This document shows, in pieces, positions 1-11,141 of a stretch of DNA of 64,000 nucleotides. Location: assembly GCF_014356525.2 (NCBI RefSeq), contig NC_052518.1, forward strand, positions 98,951,380 through 99,015,379, given 5' to 3'. Source of the stretch: Nilaparvata lugens. Its lineage: Eukaryota > Arthropoda > Insecta > Hemiptera > Delphacidae. The notes under the pieces were generated by a model, which worked only from the letters and a program-made list of their open reading frames with translations, ran no database searches and had not been told where the DNA came from. The translations under genes and the position numbers were made by a program. Each line of letters opens with the position of its first letter. Position 1 is the stretch's first letter.

Positions 1-249
1 TTTTATTGAATTTCTTACTGTCGGATTCTCATGGTTTACGGACCTTGAGTTTAAAATTTCAATTCAATCGGTTAATTAGGAATGGAGTTATCGTGTTCAC
101 AGACATACACACACAGACCAACACCCAAAAATTATGTTTTTGTACTCAGGGGACCTTGAAACGTATAGAAAACTTGAAATAAGGGTACCTTAATTTTTTT
201 TTGGAAAACAATACTTTCCTTACCTATGGTAATAGGGCAAGGAAAGTAA
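1..249 (-). repeat. Family A interspersed repeat, truncated by window edge
   Basis: The reverse complement of this stretch begins with TTACTTTCCTTGCCCTATT and a short internal palindrome, then continues with the same succession of sequence as the copies at 37253, 40191, 41308 and 43859, including a short CA/GT run near 107-118. It is the first quarter of an approximately 850-bp element with no coding capacity that I can see. The rest lies beyond the window. Confidence 0.85.
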
Positions 250-1740
250 TACAGACAGGTGGGCAATGGTAGCAGGTATGCAGGGTAAATTTTTAATTCA
301 AGAGATTCATCTTATAATAATTGATTGGATAATTTTGGAGCCTATTGGAGTAGCAGCCTGAATCTTGAGCGCCATGTGAAGACACACAAATATAAATAGA
401 TTTATCAAATGAGGAACGAGGGAGATAATGGGAATTCATTCATATAATATCCAAGATATATAATAATAAGTTAGGATACAAGGGTACCTAATCTGCAGCT
501 CTGAAACACCTCAGGGGATTGTATTCATATCAAAATATCGATGAATTATTGCAATGCAAACAACAATAATCTGTTTTTTTCAACTTCATGAGAGAAACAT
601 GCCTCTAGACATCCATTGTATTAAAATATGACATGGAGAAGGGTGATTAAGTGAAATGTGAAAATTTCAACACATCTTATACCATGAATAACTGGATACA
701 TGGTCGAATCAACAGACCACACAAACTAATGTTTATTTTTAAAATGAAAACTTTTGATTTATTTTAAAAATAAAATGAGAGCTAACAGAAATTGTTATGT
801 GAAAATCATTAAGATTAAGAAACAATATAAATCAACAATATTAAATTTGATTTCAATTTAACTTAATGTTCTACTAACTAAATACAGCACGATTCTAACC
901 TCAATTTATGAATGTCGTTGAACTGGATTCATTACTTATTATCTGCAGGAAACTGAAATAAAACTTCAATGGTTAAGTATCAGAATTTTTTGAGAAATCT
1001 GTAATGACAAGCATGGTTTACTTACAACGATAATACTGTAACTGTAGGATTCTGGAATGTGAAGCTATTGCTTATGAACGATGCAACTCCTACATTGTTT
1101 TCGCTCAACTTCTTTCACTAATATTACAATAATCATAACTATCAAATAATTATATAATAAGATAACTGATAAATTAGATAATAACTAAAAAGAGATTCGT
1201 TTCATTTATACCATAATAGAATGTGTCTGCTCACAATTCAATCAATACATCAAACTTTCAAACATCACAGCATCACAGGCCACAGGTAGGCTTCTAGGCT
1301 GTGTTTACAGTTTACATCCTTCACATGTGGTGGAATGGTAACTTTTGGCAAAACCTGAGACTATTTCCAATACACGAGATCCCCCAATAGAAGCTTCTTT
1401 CTTTTTTATTAGCTCGAAAGAAACAGTTTTAATATACATTTGTTGAATATTTTATGTCAATAAATTACCATTTCTTCCAAATTTAACTTGATAATTTTGC
1501 TTAATAATTGTAATTTGAAAGACGCGCCACCTCACGAGCGTTTGCCTCGGACGTGCATTCATAGGCTGATTCTTCATCGTGAAGATTGACCGTCCGTCTA
1601 TGATTTTGATATCATACCTGCATACAGAGCTATAGGTGGTCAACTACAAGCACTAATACGTCTCAGATACACCTCAACGCTCGTACTCATGAGCGTTTTG
1701 CACGGGCGAGGCAAAAATAAATAATTATAAAGAAAATCAA
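250..1740. other. AT-rich non-coding stretch
   Basis: No convincing gene is visible on either strand. The 63-codon frame on the - strand near 1452-1643 has no recognisable domain and no splice context. The sequence is probably intergenic or old repeat. Confidence 0.5.
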
Positions 1741-2145
1741 TAGTTAGGTATACGTTATGATAGCAGTGAAAAAAGACAGAACATCGTTGCCGATGCTCCG
1801 CCTTTTCATTGTCTTCTGCTATAGGGGATGAAAGCTCTGATCTAATACAGTATTATAATAACTCTATTATTGTTAAAAATAACAAATTATATTTTATTCG
1901 CTGAGAAATTTCAAATGTTTTAATAATAAATTTTCATAATTGTAATTAAATATTTTGTTAATAATATATTTCTACAATGTTAAAAACCAATCTGGCACGT
2001 TGCAGATGCAGAGCTAGAAAAGGATAGCGCTATCTGCTTTGTCAAATTATAAACAATAATTGCAAGACCTTGTTGGATTGGTCCTCTAGATTGGCTCCAC
2101 ATACCAATATTAATCAAAACTGCCATTCTAATCTGGACCTCACCA
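1741..2145 (-). mobile_element. Family B MITE-like element, copy 1
   Basis: The left end (TAGTTAGGTATACGTTATG) and right end (CTAATCTGGACCTCAC) are inverted versions of each other and match the termini of the copy at 45121-45470. The interior has the family hallmarks: a GTTGCCGAT block, a CTTCTGCTATAG block and a GATAGCGCTATC block. There is no coding capacity. The ends beginning TAGTGAGG and ending CCTCACTA would fit a TA-duplicating Tc1/mariner-type MITE, which is an inference. Confidence 0.75.
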
Positions 2146-2226
2146 TTGCTTATCATGAAGTTTCTCTGAGTTTGGTTTTTGGGCTGTAATTGACATCTGT
2201 AACACAGATATTTTGTCCATATCATT

Positions 2227-2700
2227 TTTACTTTCTTATAGGAAAGTATTGCTTTCCAAATAAATTTTAGGTATCCCAATTTTAAGTTTCCCATTCCTAA
2301 TGAACGGATTGACTTGAAATTTTAAACTTAAGAACCTCTTATCATGAGGATCTGACAATTGGAAATTTAAAAAGAAATGGCGGAAAAATATGGCAGATAA
2401 TCAGTAAAAACCATGTTTTTACGGTTTTATCAAAAATGGCTTAAATTGTTCATATTCATACCGTGGATTTATAAGCCCTGTCTACTGACATGAGTCTCAT
2501 TTCTGCAAAAATTGTAGGAGCTGTGCAACATTCTCGAGAAAAGTGGATTTTGATGAACTTCCATCAAGATTTCTCAGAAATGGCTTGACCAAATTTTCCA
2601 AATCTATACCCTGGATAGTCATGTATAAGCTCTATCAAATTATAAGTCTTCTTCCTGGGAGATAGTGGGGGGGTCCTTGAGAATATGAAGTTTGTAACCT
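2227..2700 (+). repeat. Degenerate family A copy
   Basis: It opens with TTACTTTCTTATAGGAAAGTATTG and keeps in order the family A landmarks: a block about a second-base-shifted CCCAATTTTAAG segment, an ACGGATTGACTTGAAATT segment, an AAGGATCTGACAA-like segment and an AATGGCGG block. It lacks the GT microsatellite and is much more diverged than the receptor-intron copies, so it is an older insertion. Confidence 0.6.
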
Positions 2701-2833
2701 CCTTCTTATTATGTATGAGCTACATTTTAATAATCATTAAAATTATAAAAGAATTGCAGGTATAGATTTTATGCCTTCAACTTGACAGATTATCATCAGC
2801 CATCAATATAGAAAGCTCAATTATTCTATCTCA

Positions 2834-3597
2834 CAGGGTCTGTATAATAAGTAACCGGACTGACCTCAGGAAATTTTTTATGGGCAAAATATGTACAATT
2901 TTTCATTAGATATCTTCAAAATAGTCCCTATTTGAGTCGATAACACGCTGATACCGGATTTTCAAATCCCTGAACGCTCCCTGGAAGTCGGCAAACTCTA
3001 TGCTGTCTAGAGCCCTCGTCGTAGCACGTTGTGACTGCACGCAGGCAGTCCGGATGGACTTGATGAACCCGGGCGGTTAGTCGACGGAACACCGGCACAA
3101 AGACTTTGTGCCACCCGGCCAAACTGTAAACGACCAGTACTACAGAGAGAGGTGCTCCGTCGACTAACCGCCCGGGTTCATCGAGTCCATCCGGGGACTG
3201 CCGATTCTTTGATCCTCCATCACGACAATGCTCCGTCGCACATCTGCCTGCTCGTCACCGAGCAGTTGGCCAAGCAGTCGAGGGTAACGTTGCCACATCC
3301 TCCTTACAGCCCGGATATGGCACCACCGGACTTCTTTTTGTTCCCCAAGATCGAGAGAGAACTTAAGGGGACGCGGTTCGGGACTCTGGAAAACGTTCAA
3401 CGTGCTACGACGAGGGCTCTAGACAGCATAGCCTTGAGGTTGCTGACTTCCGGTGAGCGTTCAGGGATTTGAAAATCCGGTATCAGCATGTTATCGACTC
3501 CAATAGGGACTATTTTGAAGATATCTAATGAAAAATTGTACATATTTTCCCCATAAAAAATTTCCTGAGGTCAGTCCGTATACTTATTATACAGACT
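2834..3597 (+). mobile_element. Mariner-derived foldback element
   Basis: The outer 190 bp or so on each side are inverted copies: the left begins CTGTATAATAAGTAACCGG and the right ends with the complementary CAGTCCGTATACTTATTATAC. Both arms carry the 3' end of a mariner transposase gene, and both also carry the segment around a GTCGACTAACCGCCCGGG block (about 3075 and 3160). The roughly 190 bp encoding the catalytic centre survives only in the right arm (about 3205-3395). The element is therefore two truncated 3' halves joined head to head, not a normal mariner with 28-bp terminal repeats. Confidence 0.85.
3152..3472 (+). pseudogene. Mariner transposase C-terminal fragment
   Basis: The fragment shows the C-terminal half of the mariner catalytic domain: HHDNAPSH gives the second catalytic Asp, and PPYSPDMAPPDFFLFP gives the third. 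The spacing from Asp to the last Asp is 34 residues, the DD34D signature of mariner. The first catalytic Asp and the whole N-terminal helix-turn-helix DNA-binding part are absent. After about residue 93 the frame departs from the expected C-terminus, and the matching codons continue in another frame toward the terminal repeat, so a frameshift is likely. A full-length mariner transposase is about 345 residues and this keeps about 100. It cannot be active. Confidence 0.9.
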
Positions 3598-3965
3598 ATG
3601 TATGTCTGCTAGGGAATTGCCTTGACTTATATCATTATATTGGTTGATTGATTGTATTGATGTAGCTGGTATAGTATGATTGAACAAAATATTCTGGCAA
3701 TATTGGAAAATCAAACCAGCTTGGTCCATATTGGTTCAAAAATTATAATTTTTGTCTTAAATTATAGAGAGCATAATGTTTTCTACAATTTAAGACTAAA
3801 TTCGTAATTTTTGAATTAATATTGACCGAGCTAGAGTTATTTTCCCATCTTGTCAGAATGTATTTTGTGCTCGATCAGACTATACATTGATTTTTGTACT
3901 ATTTGAGCAATCATTGATTTAGTAAATGTTTGGTCAACTCAATTTCAAACTTATATTTGTTACAG

Positions 3966-4742
3966 TGCAAGCTATTGTCGACAGTAGGTGGAGGTAATGC
4001 AGCCCAAACCACTCGACGAATGATGAAGAGGCTCTCATTACTTCAAAACTGGCCCAATAATCATTCAACTGGGCAGGCAGAGCTCCGAAGAAGCCATTCA
4101 GAGAGCTTGCAACAAAATCTCTTATTTTTGGTAAGTTATCATTCTATATTTTTTACTCGTACTCGCGTGGGGTACTCCTGTACCCAGACGTTTTCTGTTT
4201 TGTGTACGTTTATTGTTGCCGTCACTTCATTATTTTGAATTTCAAAGTACCTCATTTTCAACTATTTCTGAGTATGCTAACGTCGCATCAACTTCCTGTC
4301 TCATCAGCCAGTTGAGTTATAGAAACGTTTGAACGAACAGCTGGCGTGACTTTCTCGTCTGACTATTGTATAGTAATGGACTATTTTTATCTAAAAAACA
4401 GTCATCACCCCGCCTTGTGATTCAAAATATCAATGTGTATAACAAAATAATAGATGTGCACTTGAGAAAAATTTCTGTACTTGTTGTTAAAAGCAATTCC
4501 CTTTTAACCATGCAACATCTGTATCAAAATTTGATAATAACCCCTATGTGGTGGCAAAATTTCATCTGCCTTCATATTTATCGAATTGCTCATTAAAATT
4601 TAAATTACCTTATGTTTCAGATTCTATAAAAAAATCTTGTGGGTCGACTGTGGGCATTAAGACCCAAATTGAAGACGCTATTAAGGATTGGCTAAAATAT
4701 GCACAGTCAGAGTATTTTCAGCGGAGAAAAAAAACAATCTAA
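3966..4742 (+). pseudogene. DUF4806-type gene relic, two exons
   Basis: A first exon (3966-4130) is bounded by a good acceptor (TTTGTTACAG) and donor (GTAAGT). It begins with a GGG..AQTTRRMMKRL stretch typical of the start of the DUF4806 domain found in many transposon-associated insect genes. The domain continues in a different frame (LITSKLAQ, stop, SFNWAGRAPKKPF), so there is at least one frameshift and one in-frame stop. A second exon (4621-4742) follows acceptor TTATGTTTCAG and ends IEDAIKDWLKYAQSEYFQR plus a lysine-rich tail and TAA, the expected DUF4806 C-terminus. An AATAAA lies about 25 bp downstream. The N-terminal exons are not visible. The biochemical function of DUF4806 is unknown. 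Confidence 0.65.
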
Positions 4743-4749
4743 TTTTGTC

Positions 4750-5395
4750 GGTAATTGAAAAGTATTATGAAATAAAAGTGAAAAGTTATTTTGAAAGTTC
4801 CTTTCTATGAAACACTGTAATAAAATATTTGTTTGTCTATTGCATAAATCACAAACTATCATCATACCTGAAAACTAAAATATAGGCGGGTTTATACGAT
4901 GCCAATTGGCAAGACAATAATATTGTCTTCTGAAATGTAAAGTATCTGCTGGTGTAAAGTATCAATTGAATCTTCTAATTCTAAAACCATCATCTAGGCA
5001 TGGCTAAATAAAAACTAATTGACAACATCAGCTGACGGTTTAAGAAGACAATTATTGTTTTACCAATTGGCATAATTTAAACCTGGCATAAATGTAAAGT
5101 AAAAATTTACATGATTTATATTATTTGCTAGAAAGAATTGAGTTATTTGTGCTCACCACAGATGAAATTATCATACTGAAATTCAAGATTTTTAAACAAC
5201 TGCTGAATTCTTGAAATAATAGTTTTAAGTTCTGTTTCTAACAGACATAAAATGTTTTTGTGCTTTTAGCTATAGGCCTACAATGGCAGAGTATATTAAA
5301 TTACCATGGTAATTTGGTTGTGACCATCTCAGTTTTTCAAACAAACTTTCATCATAATAATTTTTGTGGATCCAGATTGAAGTAATATGGAAATA
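4750..5395. other. AT-rich non-coding stretch
   Basis: After the polyadenylation signal of the DUF4806 relic I see no coding signal on either strand and no clear repeat structure. Confidence 0.5.
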
Positions 5396-5398
5396 GAA

Positions 5399-5511
5399 AG
5401 AAAAATAAAAATCTCAGTACCCTTTTTGAATCATTTAAATAATAATTAAAATAATGATTAATAATAGTGATTAAATAATTCAAAAAGGGTACTGAGATTT
5501 TTATTTTTATT
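5399..5511. repeat. Long inverted repeat (hairpin)
   Basis: Two arms of about 38 bp, nearly perfectly complementary (left contains CAGTACCCTTTTTGAA, right contains TTCAAAAAGGGTACTG), flank a loop of about 35 AT-rich bases. It could be a small foldback MITE or a miRNA-like hairpin; nothing decides between them. Confidence 0.8.
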
Positions 5512-5744
5512 TCATTTCTTTAAGAAAGAGCCCTATACAGAAAAGAGATGAAGTAATATGATTTTTATTATGTGTTTTTGATGTCACCTTACCAATGTAC
5601 CGCATTGCACGGTAATATATTTCTTGTTACATGAAATCATATGTAAATAAATGGAAATATGATTTCGTATTTTCATCTCTTTCCAAATGATTTTAGAAAT
5701 ATTACCATGTAATTGATAAGGTACCGGCTCAAAAGTATGGCTAA

Positions 5745-5912
5745 TTCAACGTCTATTTAGAGTTGAAAATAATGGTTGTCACGACGTGCTTTCAACGTCT
5801 ATTTATAGTTGAAAATAATGGTTGTCACGACGTGCTTTCAACGTCTATTTATAGTTGAAAATAATGGTTGTTACGATGTTTTTTCAACTATTATTCAACG
5901 TTGAAAATAATG
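5745..5912. repeat. 46-bp minisatellite, about 3.5 units
   Basis: Units starting TTCAACGTCTATTTA begin at 5745, 5791 and 5837, exactly 46 bp apart, and a decayed partial unit follows. Each unit holds short inverted motifs (TTCAAC and GTTGAA). The following 100 bp continues in related AACGTT-rich sequence to about 6010. Confidence 0.85.
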
Positions 5913-6221
5913 TGGAAACGGCGGACATTTTTTCGTGTTTTCAACGTTGAATTTCAACGTCTTTTCAACGTTAAGGTATTACGTGTTTCTAACGTTATTT
6001 CAACGTTTCTGTGCTACCTGGGACAGTACTCTTATTGAATAAAACAACAAAGGAGTTCCGAAGTTACAAAGCACGAGTACATAGTCTACTAAGCCTGGAA
6101 CTCTATTATTGGCTGATATTCCTCCATTCTCCCGCATATTCCTCCAATTCGGAACTAATTTTGTACGGACTATAGAAATTGTCTTCTCTAAAAACAGCAA
6201 TTTTACAAACCAAACAGCACA

Positions 6222-6575
6222 AGAAGATCCTGGGGATGACCAAGGGACATCTCACTGGGATATTGAGGATATCCCCTGATAATCCTACAAGGACCCAAAA
6301 TGCTCCCTAGGATATCCCGTGGACATACTTATGTCCGCCCAAATCCCGATCCCTGGGATATCCCACGGGATATCTTAGGATATACTTAGCAAAATTCTTG
6401 GGATTTAATGAAAAGACCTCAAAAGGAACTCCCTAGGATATCCCACATGGTCCCAATGGGATATTGAGGATTTCCCCTGGAAATCCCTCAAAGTCCCAAA
6501 AAATTCCCAAGGATATCCTGTGGACATACTTATGTCCACCCAAATCCTGATCCCTGGGATATCCCACAGGGAGAT
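6222..6575. repeat. GGGATATCC-rich family F repeat with internal duplication
   Basis: A segment of about 115 bp (near 6252-6370) is repeated at 6458-6572, each ending CCCTGGGATATCCCAC and containing GTGGACATACTTATGTCC, itself a palindrome. The left edge (CAGCACAAGAAGATCCTGGGG) resembles in reverse the right edge of the related stretch at 30836-31185, suggesting a transposon family with inverted ends. Confidence 0.65.
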
Positions 6576-7149
6576 CTGACCACAAAATTCACCTCAATAA
6601 TTATTTTATACCTTAAAATATATAATGGAAAATTCTGGAATGATTAATTTCAGTCCCACCAAAGGTATTAAAATAGAAATACCAATAACATTTTGTCGAC
6701 ATTTATCTATTCATTACCAATAAATTAAGAAAATTAAATTCAATAACTAATACAATAACTAACAACACAAAATAGTTAATTGTACATGATTTATGAATTT
6801 GCTTGAAGCTTCAATTGTTAGAAAACAATTAAATAATGTTGTCACTTAGTTTTTATCAGGAATTGATACTCAATTTTCATTTTCATCCAATAGTCCATAG
6901 TTTTTTTTCTGAAACAAATACAGTAACTCTTAGTTGATTGAATGATAAATCATGTATAAAACAAATAGTGTAATAAACAGCTAGAATTCTGAAAAAAGAG
7001 AGTTCAATAAATTTTAATCAGGTGATCAATTCTGTTGAGCATCTCTATAAAATATTTTCATTCCTAGCTCACATTGGTGTGAAATGAGAGCGGCTACACA
7101 CTAACGGAAATGGCACGGCTTTCGGCCGCTTATAATCAGATGATATTTA
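6576..7149. other. AT-rich non-coding stretch
   Basis: No coding or repeat signal that I can support. Confidence 0.5.
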
Positions 7150-7810
7150 TTACTAGTAGTTCTGTAAACAGTGGACCTCGCGCAGTTAAAAACCACAGCC
7201 TCCATCAGAGTGAATTATGTCCTGTCCTGACGTGTCGGCAAGATATTGATGTGTATACAACTAATGGCTGTTTCAAATGTTGTATCGACAGTAATTATTA
7301 ATATTGATTGTAAATTATTATCATTGGAATGCTAATAATTTGTTGTAAACAACTATGCTATCATTGAAAGCTTACACAGTTGAAAGCAGAGAAAAGTCGG
7401 GAGAAAATAAAAAGCTACTTTGAGTTATCAATATTGCATGCCTCATCGCTTGCAATTAATAGTTCACACGACAGTTGATTTTTTACCAAATTACATTGGG
7501 ATATTAATTGCATGCGTCATTTCATGCAATTAACAATCCTCTCGACAGCTGATTTATGATGAATAGTCTGGTTATTACGGTAATATTGGCGTTCGAAAGA
7601 GACTCATTTTCCTTTTGCATTATCCTTAAAATGCAAAATTTCAAAAAACCTTGTATATTCGTCGACGCGCAATTCAAAGGGAACATACCTGTTAAATTCA
7701 TGAAAATCTATTGCCGCGTTATGCCGTAAATGCGGAAAATAAAATTAAACGTATTAACATAAAGAGAACTGTCAACTTGAATCTTAGACCTCACTTCGCT
7801 AGGTCAATAA
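7150..7810 (+). repeat. Family D interspersed repeat, copy 1
   Basis: It aligns in order with 42945-43795. Both begin with AGTTCTGT(A/G)A(A/G)AGT then CCTCGCGCAGTTA, share blocks with GCATGC and GCAATTAATAGT, share a GTCGACGCGCAATT block, and end GAATCTTAGACCTCACTTCGCT. There is no open frame of note. It is probably a non-autonomous element. Confidence 0.8.
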
Positions 7811-7894
7811 TCTTGTCTCTCGTGCTCACTCCCAAATCGCTGCCGTTTGTTGCCTCCGCTCATGTGTAATTGCTCCAAGCCTAAGAGCTGTATT

Positions 7895-8100
7895 AGCCCT
7901 TGATTGCTTGCAATGGATTGCACTGTAATATATGAGTGATACTAGCCGTGAGCGATTGAGCGTCATTCTCGATGAAGTTGAAAGTTGTCCATGCAGTTGA
8001 CGGCCCCAACAACTGCACGAACTTTTTCACTTCAACAATCATGCTCAATTGCTCACAGCTAGTATCTCCCATATACCACTATCCCTTGCTTGAGTAGTAT
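7895..8100. repeat. Foldback structure of about 150-200 bp
   Basis: The left arm (near 7930-8000: ATATGAGTGATACTAGCC, then AGCGATTGAGC, then GCAGTTG) and the right arm (near 8009-8075: CAACTGC, then GCTCAATTGCTC, then AGCTAGTATCTCCCATAT) are imperfect inverted copies around a centre near 8004. The similarity decays outward. A palindromic MITE is the likely origin. Confidence 0.7.
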
Positions 8101-9104
8101 CCAGTGCAAACGGGTGGTTCTTGTAACGTACAAGAAGAAAACAGGAATTTTTATGCTTAAGTAACTTGATTGACATATATTTTCTTTTTGCAAAATTATA
8201 AGTATTTAGGAATATAATCCAAACGTTGTAGTTCAAGTGTGAATTGAAATTAAGATGTGAAGTGTAATTTCAAGTGCTACTAAAACAAATTGAAATGAAA
8301 AAAACATAAGGATGTATGTTTAATTTCAAGTTCTAAACTTACGTGGCATCTCTCTGCAGCCTTTCCTTGGCTTTTGACAGTCATTCCTTCACCAGAACTT
8401 CTATGTTCACGTCCGTGGAATCATTGAAATGACAGCATACAATATCTGCAAAATAAAGATAATGGAGGACACTTCAAATTATGATATATAGAATGATTCA
8501 CTACCAGTGAGTGGTACGTGAATTACATTCCATATTTTGATAATTTAAATTGAAATTATACAGACCAACTCCATGATATGCTTATGATATTCATGGTAAC
8601 TAAGATAAAAATACAGGAGAATAAAATATGAAAAATAAAAAATAGTCATAAAATTGAAAATAATTGCGTTATCCAAATGAAATATATCCAGTTTGAATTT
8701 TACTAGTCAAGATACTCAATTTTTTCCAAAGTAATGATAATAATTTTCAAAAGATACAGTGATATAATTATCAAAGTAAGCTAATACTTGCTACCTTTAA
8801 TAATTTTTGGTTATCCTTAGTGACATGTTTCAACAAGCTAAGACAGTATTTCTGTACAAATTGATTTTTTGAAAAAAGGAAAGATGATAGATACAATAAC
8901 AGTTCTAGAAGCCAAATAAGCATAGACAAGTGGACATTGAAGTTTTGTTAGATCCTCTGATTTCATTAAATTTTTTTGGATGATTATCAAATTTTACTTT
9001 ATGGAATAATATGGATAAGTTTCAAAAGTATACTCCCATTTCTTGATGCTTTTATTTGCACCATTCTTCTATTAGGTATATTTTTCTATCCTGCATATTT
9101 AATA
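8101..9104. other. Non-coding stretch
   Basis: AT-rich and without recognisable genes, splice-bounded exons or repeats. The short open frames here have no domain features. Confidence 0.5.
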
Positions 9105-9109
9105 CATGG

Positions 9110-9380
9110 AATGGAGTGGCCGTACTCAGGTGGATTGGATACTGGCTTTGTAATTCAGAGGCCCAGGTTCGAATCCCAGCCCAGACAACATATGTTTCTC
9201 GGGCCACTCCCATGATTTGGAACGACTCATTAAAACGTCGATCCCGGCTGCCTAAAAACAGTCGTTAGGGCATGCCAGAAACCCTGAAATTGATCAGGTG
9301 CAACCAGAAAACTCTGACACCAGACCTGAGTCAGCCAGGCCACTCGATATGTTTATTACCAATTCACGAAATAAAGGAAA
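9110..9380 (+). mobile_element. tRNA-derived SINE
   Basis: The head has a recognisable RNA polymerase III B box (GGTTCGAATCC, 9166-9176) about 35 bp after an A-box-like segment (TACTCAGGTGG, 9123-9133), the spacing of a tRNA promoter. A non-tRNA body follows (ATGATTTGGAACGACTC, then GAAATTGATCAGG) and an AATAAAGG-like tail. It does not fold as a functional tRNA. The two small overlapping open frames here are by-products. Confidence 0.75.
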
Positions 9381-9711
9381 TCAATTGGGCGGATTTTCAT
9401 AAATAGGTGTGCTTACCTTTGATTAGGTCACTTGAGTCAGAGCAGGTTGAGGCTCTTTTGCCCTTAGCTCCAAACCAACTGTACTTTTCAGTGATCTCAT
9501 TGGTTAAGAACCTTGAGATCTTAGAGAGAAGATTGTAAACGACATTTTTTAATCCAGTTCCTCCAATTTTCTTTAACTCCATCACCTTAAACAGAAAAAC
9601 AACTTAGACAACCCAATCCTATATTTATTTGAAATTGAAAAAAAAAACACTGTAATGAAAATCATTGGACCTGCTTTGAATGATTCCAGTTTTTGACAAA
9701 ACAAGATATAT
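9381..9711. other. Non-coding stretch
   Basis: No gene or repeat that I can support. Confidence 0.4.
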
Positions 9712-9877
9712 TTCCTTGACAAATAAATATAATTGATAATTTTCAACAAGAATGGACATTTAATATTCATCAGATGTATTGGTATCTGCTCTATTCTATA
9801 GAAGGCAGTGGCAAGGCACAGAATTGCTACGCTGTTTTCCTATTTTCTCCACTGCCACTATAACGTGGACCTTACTA
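9712..9877 (+). mobile_element. Family B MITE-like element, 5'-truncated copy
   Basis: The right-hand 165 bp of the family is present: TATAATTGATAATTTTCAAC, a TCTATAGAAGGCAGTGGCAAG block, and the terminal CACTATAACGTGGACCTTACTA. It matches the right end of the copy at 45121-45470; the left half is missing. Confidence 0.7.
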
Positions 9878-9879
9878 TA

Positions 9880-10958
9880 TTCAGTTAATTTTTCAATAAC
9901 CATTCATCTTATAGTCAACCACATGAAAATAGCCCAATGGAAATTGGAACAACCGAGTACCTCCTCACCCCCCACAGCCATATACGTTGCCAATTCGTCA
10001 GGAGTAATAAGAAATATTAATTAATTCTCCTAAAAAACTGTTGTATTATGAAAAACAGCTTTTGAAGCTTTATAAAGTAAGCTTTTGGATTATTTGATTA
10101 GTAAATAAATTGGGAATCAAAATTGCAATGTCTAAGGCTGGACGCACCTCTTGACATTTGGTTTTGTTTTAATTGGTCTTATAGAGTTTGCCCCCATGTA
10201 CCACTTTGCACCGCGCCGTGTGTTTGCTTTAACTTAATCCAATATGCAAGAGGCTTCTGGATGCCAATCCACACACCGCAGCTCCTCAGATGTACGTTCA
10301 GCACAAATACATATTTTGCTTATGATTTGATTAACACTAAGGATCTTCTAATTTGTAATCCAAACACGACCAGACATACTCTTTTAACGTTATAAGCTTT
10401 AATACTCTTCTTAACATCAAGCTGTTTTATACTGTCGTTCAAATATTTTTGATTTAAACTTACTTGCTCTAGCTAGTATTTTCTTCATGCTGAAGATTTT
10501 CCATGTAGATTTCGGGTATTCCATAGCTTCCACTGCCCTGTCATAATTTTTGTGGAAAGGGCATCAGCCAAATTCACTCGTCTCTCTCCTGATCCAATTT
10601 CTTAGAACAAGCTCATATCCATCTCAAAGCTCCACCCTGAGCTGTCCATAAAGTTTGTTGAGAGGATCCATTCCTTCACTTTGTCTGTTTAAAAGGATTT
10701 CTATAAATGAACCTGAACATATTGAGCATAACATAATTAAAACTTCACAAAGGTAAACATTGAGCCTCGAATAAACAATTTATGGTATCTGGATCCTGAA
10801 TAATATAAAATGTGTGGTCTTTTTTACTGTACATAATAGCCTAATGTAAAACAAACTGAGAACAAATTTAATATTGGAGTATGGATTAAAAGTGAATAAT
10901 TCACTCATGAAAAAAAACAAGAAAAGGGTTAATTAGATAAGTCTGGAATAGGCTTTTG
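9880..10958. other. Non-coding stretch left of the Gypsy element
   Basis: AT-rich. The frames at 9779-10024 and 10123-10395 show no domain, codon bias or splice context. I call no gene. Confidence 0.4.
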
Positions 10959-10963
10959 TAGAG
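10959..10963 (+). other. Candidate target-site duplication TAGAG, left
   Basis: TAGAG lies directly before the 5' LTR of the outer Gypsy element. The same five bases directly follow the LTR ending at 29483, not the LTR ending at 20991, which is followed by CACAG. Confidence 0.6.
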
Positions 10964-11117
10964 TGTAGTATAACATCATATGTTTTGAATTTGTTATTAC
11001 TGTTACTAAGTCTCCAAACAAACTCATTCCAATTCGAAACCTGTATAGTTCAAGTTATTAAAAACCTTTCTTAAGGTATTAAATACTTATGTCGTGTTTA
11101 CTCTCATTCCTATTAAA
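10964..11117 (+). repeat. 5' LTR of outer Gypsy element (154 bp)
   Basis: It starts TGTAGTATAACA and aligns base for base in length with the LTRs at 20838-20991 and 29330-29483, differing at only a few positions. The canonical end TTACA is changed to TTAAA here. I see no clear tRNA primer-binding site just after it, so reverse-transcription priming is unexplained or lost. Confidence 0.9.
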
Positions 11118-11141
11118 ATTTTAATAACTTGATATTATAAA

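Noticed and set aside
9110..9200. tRNA gene
   Set aside because: B box and A-box-like segment are present but there is no foldable tRNA; the downstream body shows a SINE.
10123..10395. 90-codon + strand frame
   Set aside because: Cys-rich by chance, without knuckle spacing, splice sites or family resemblance.
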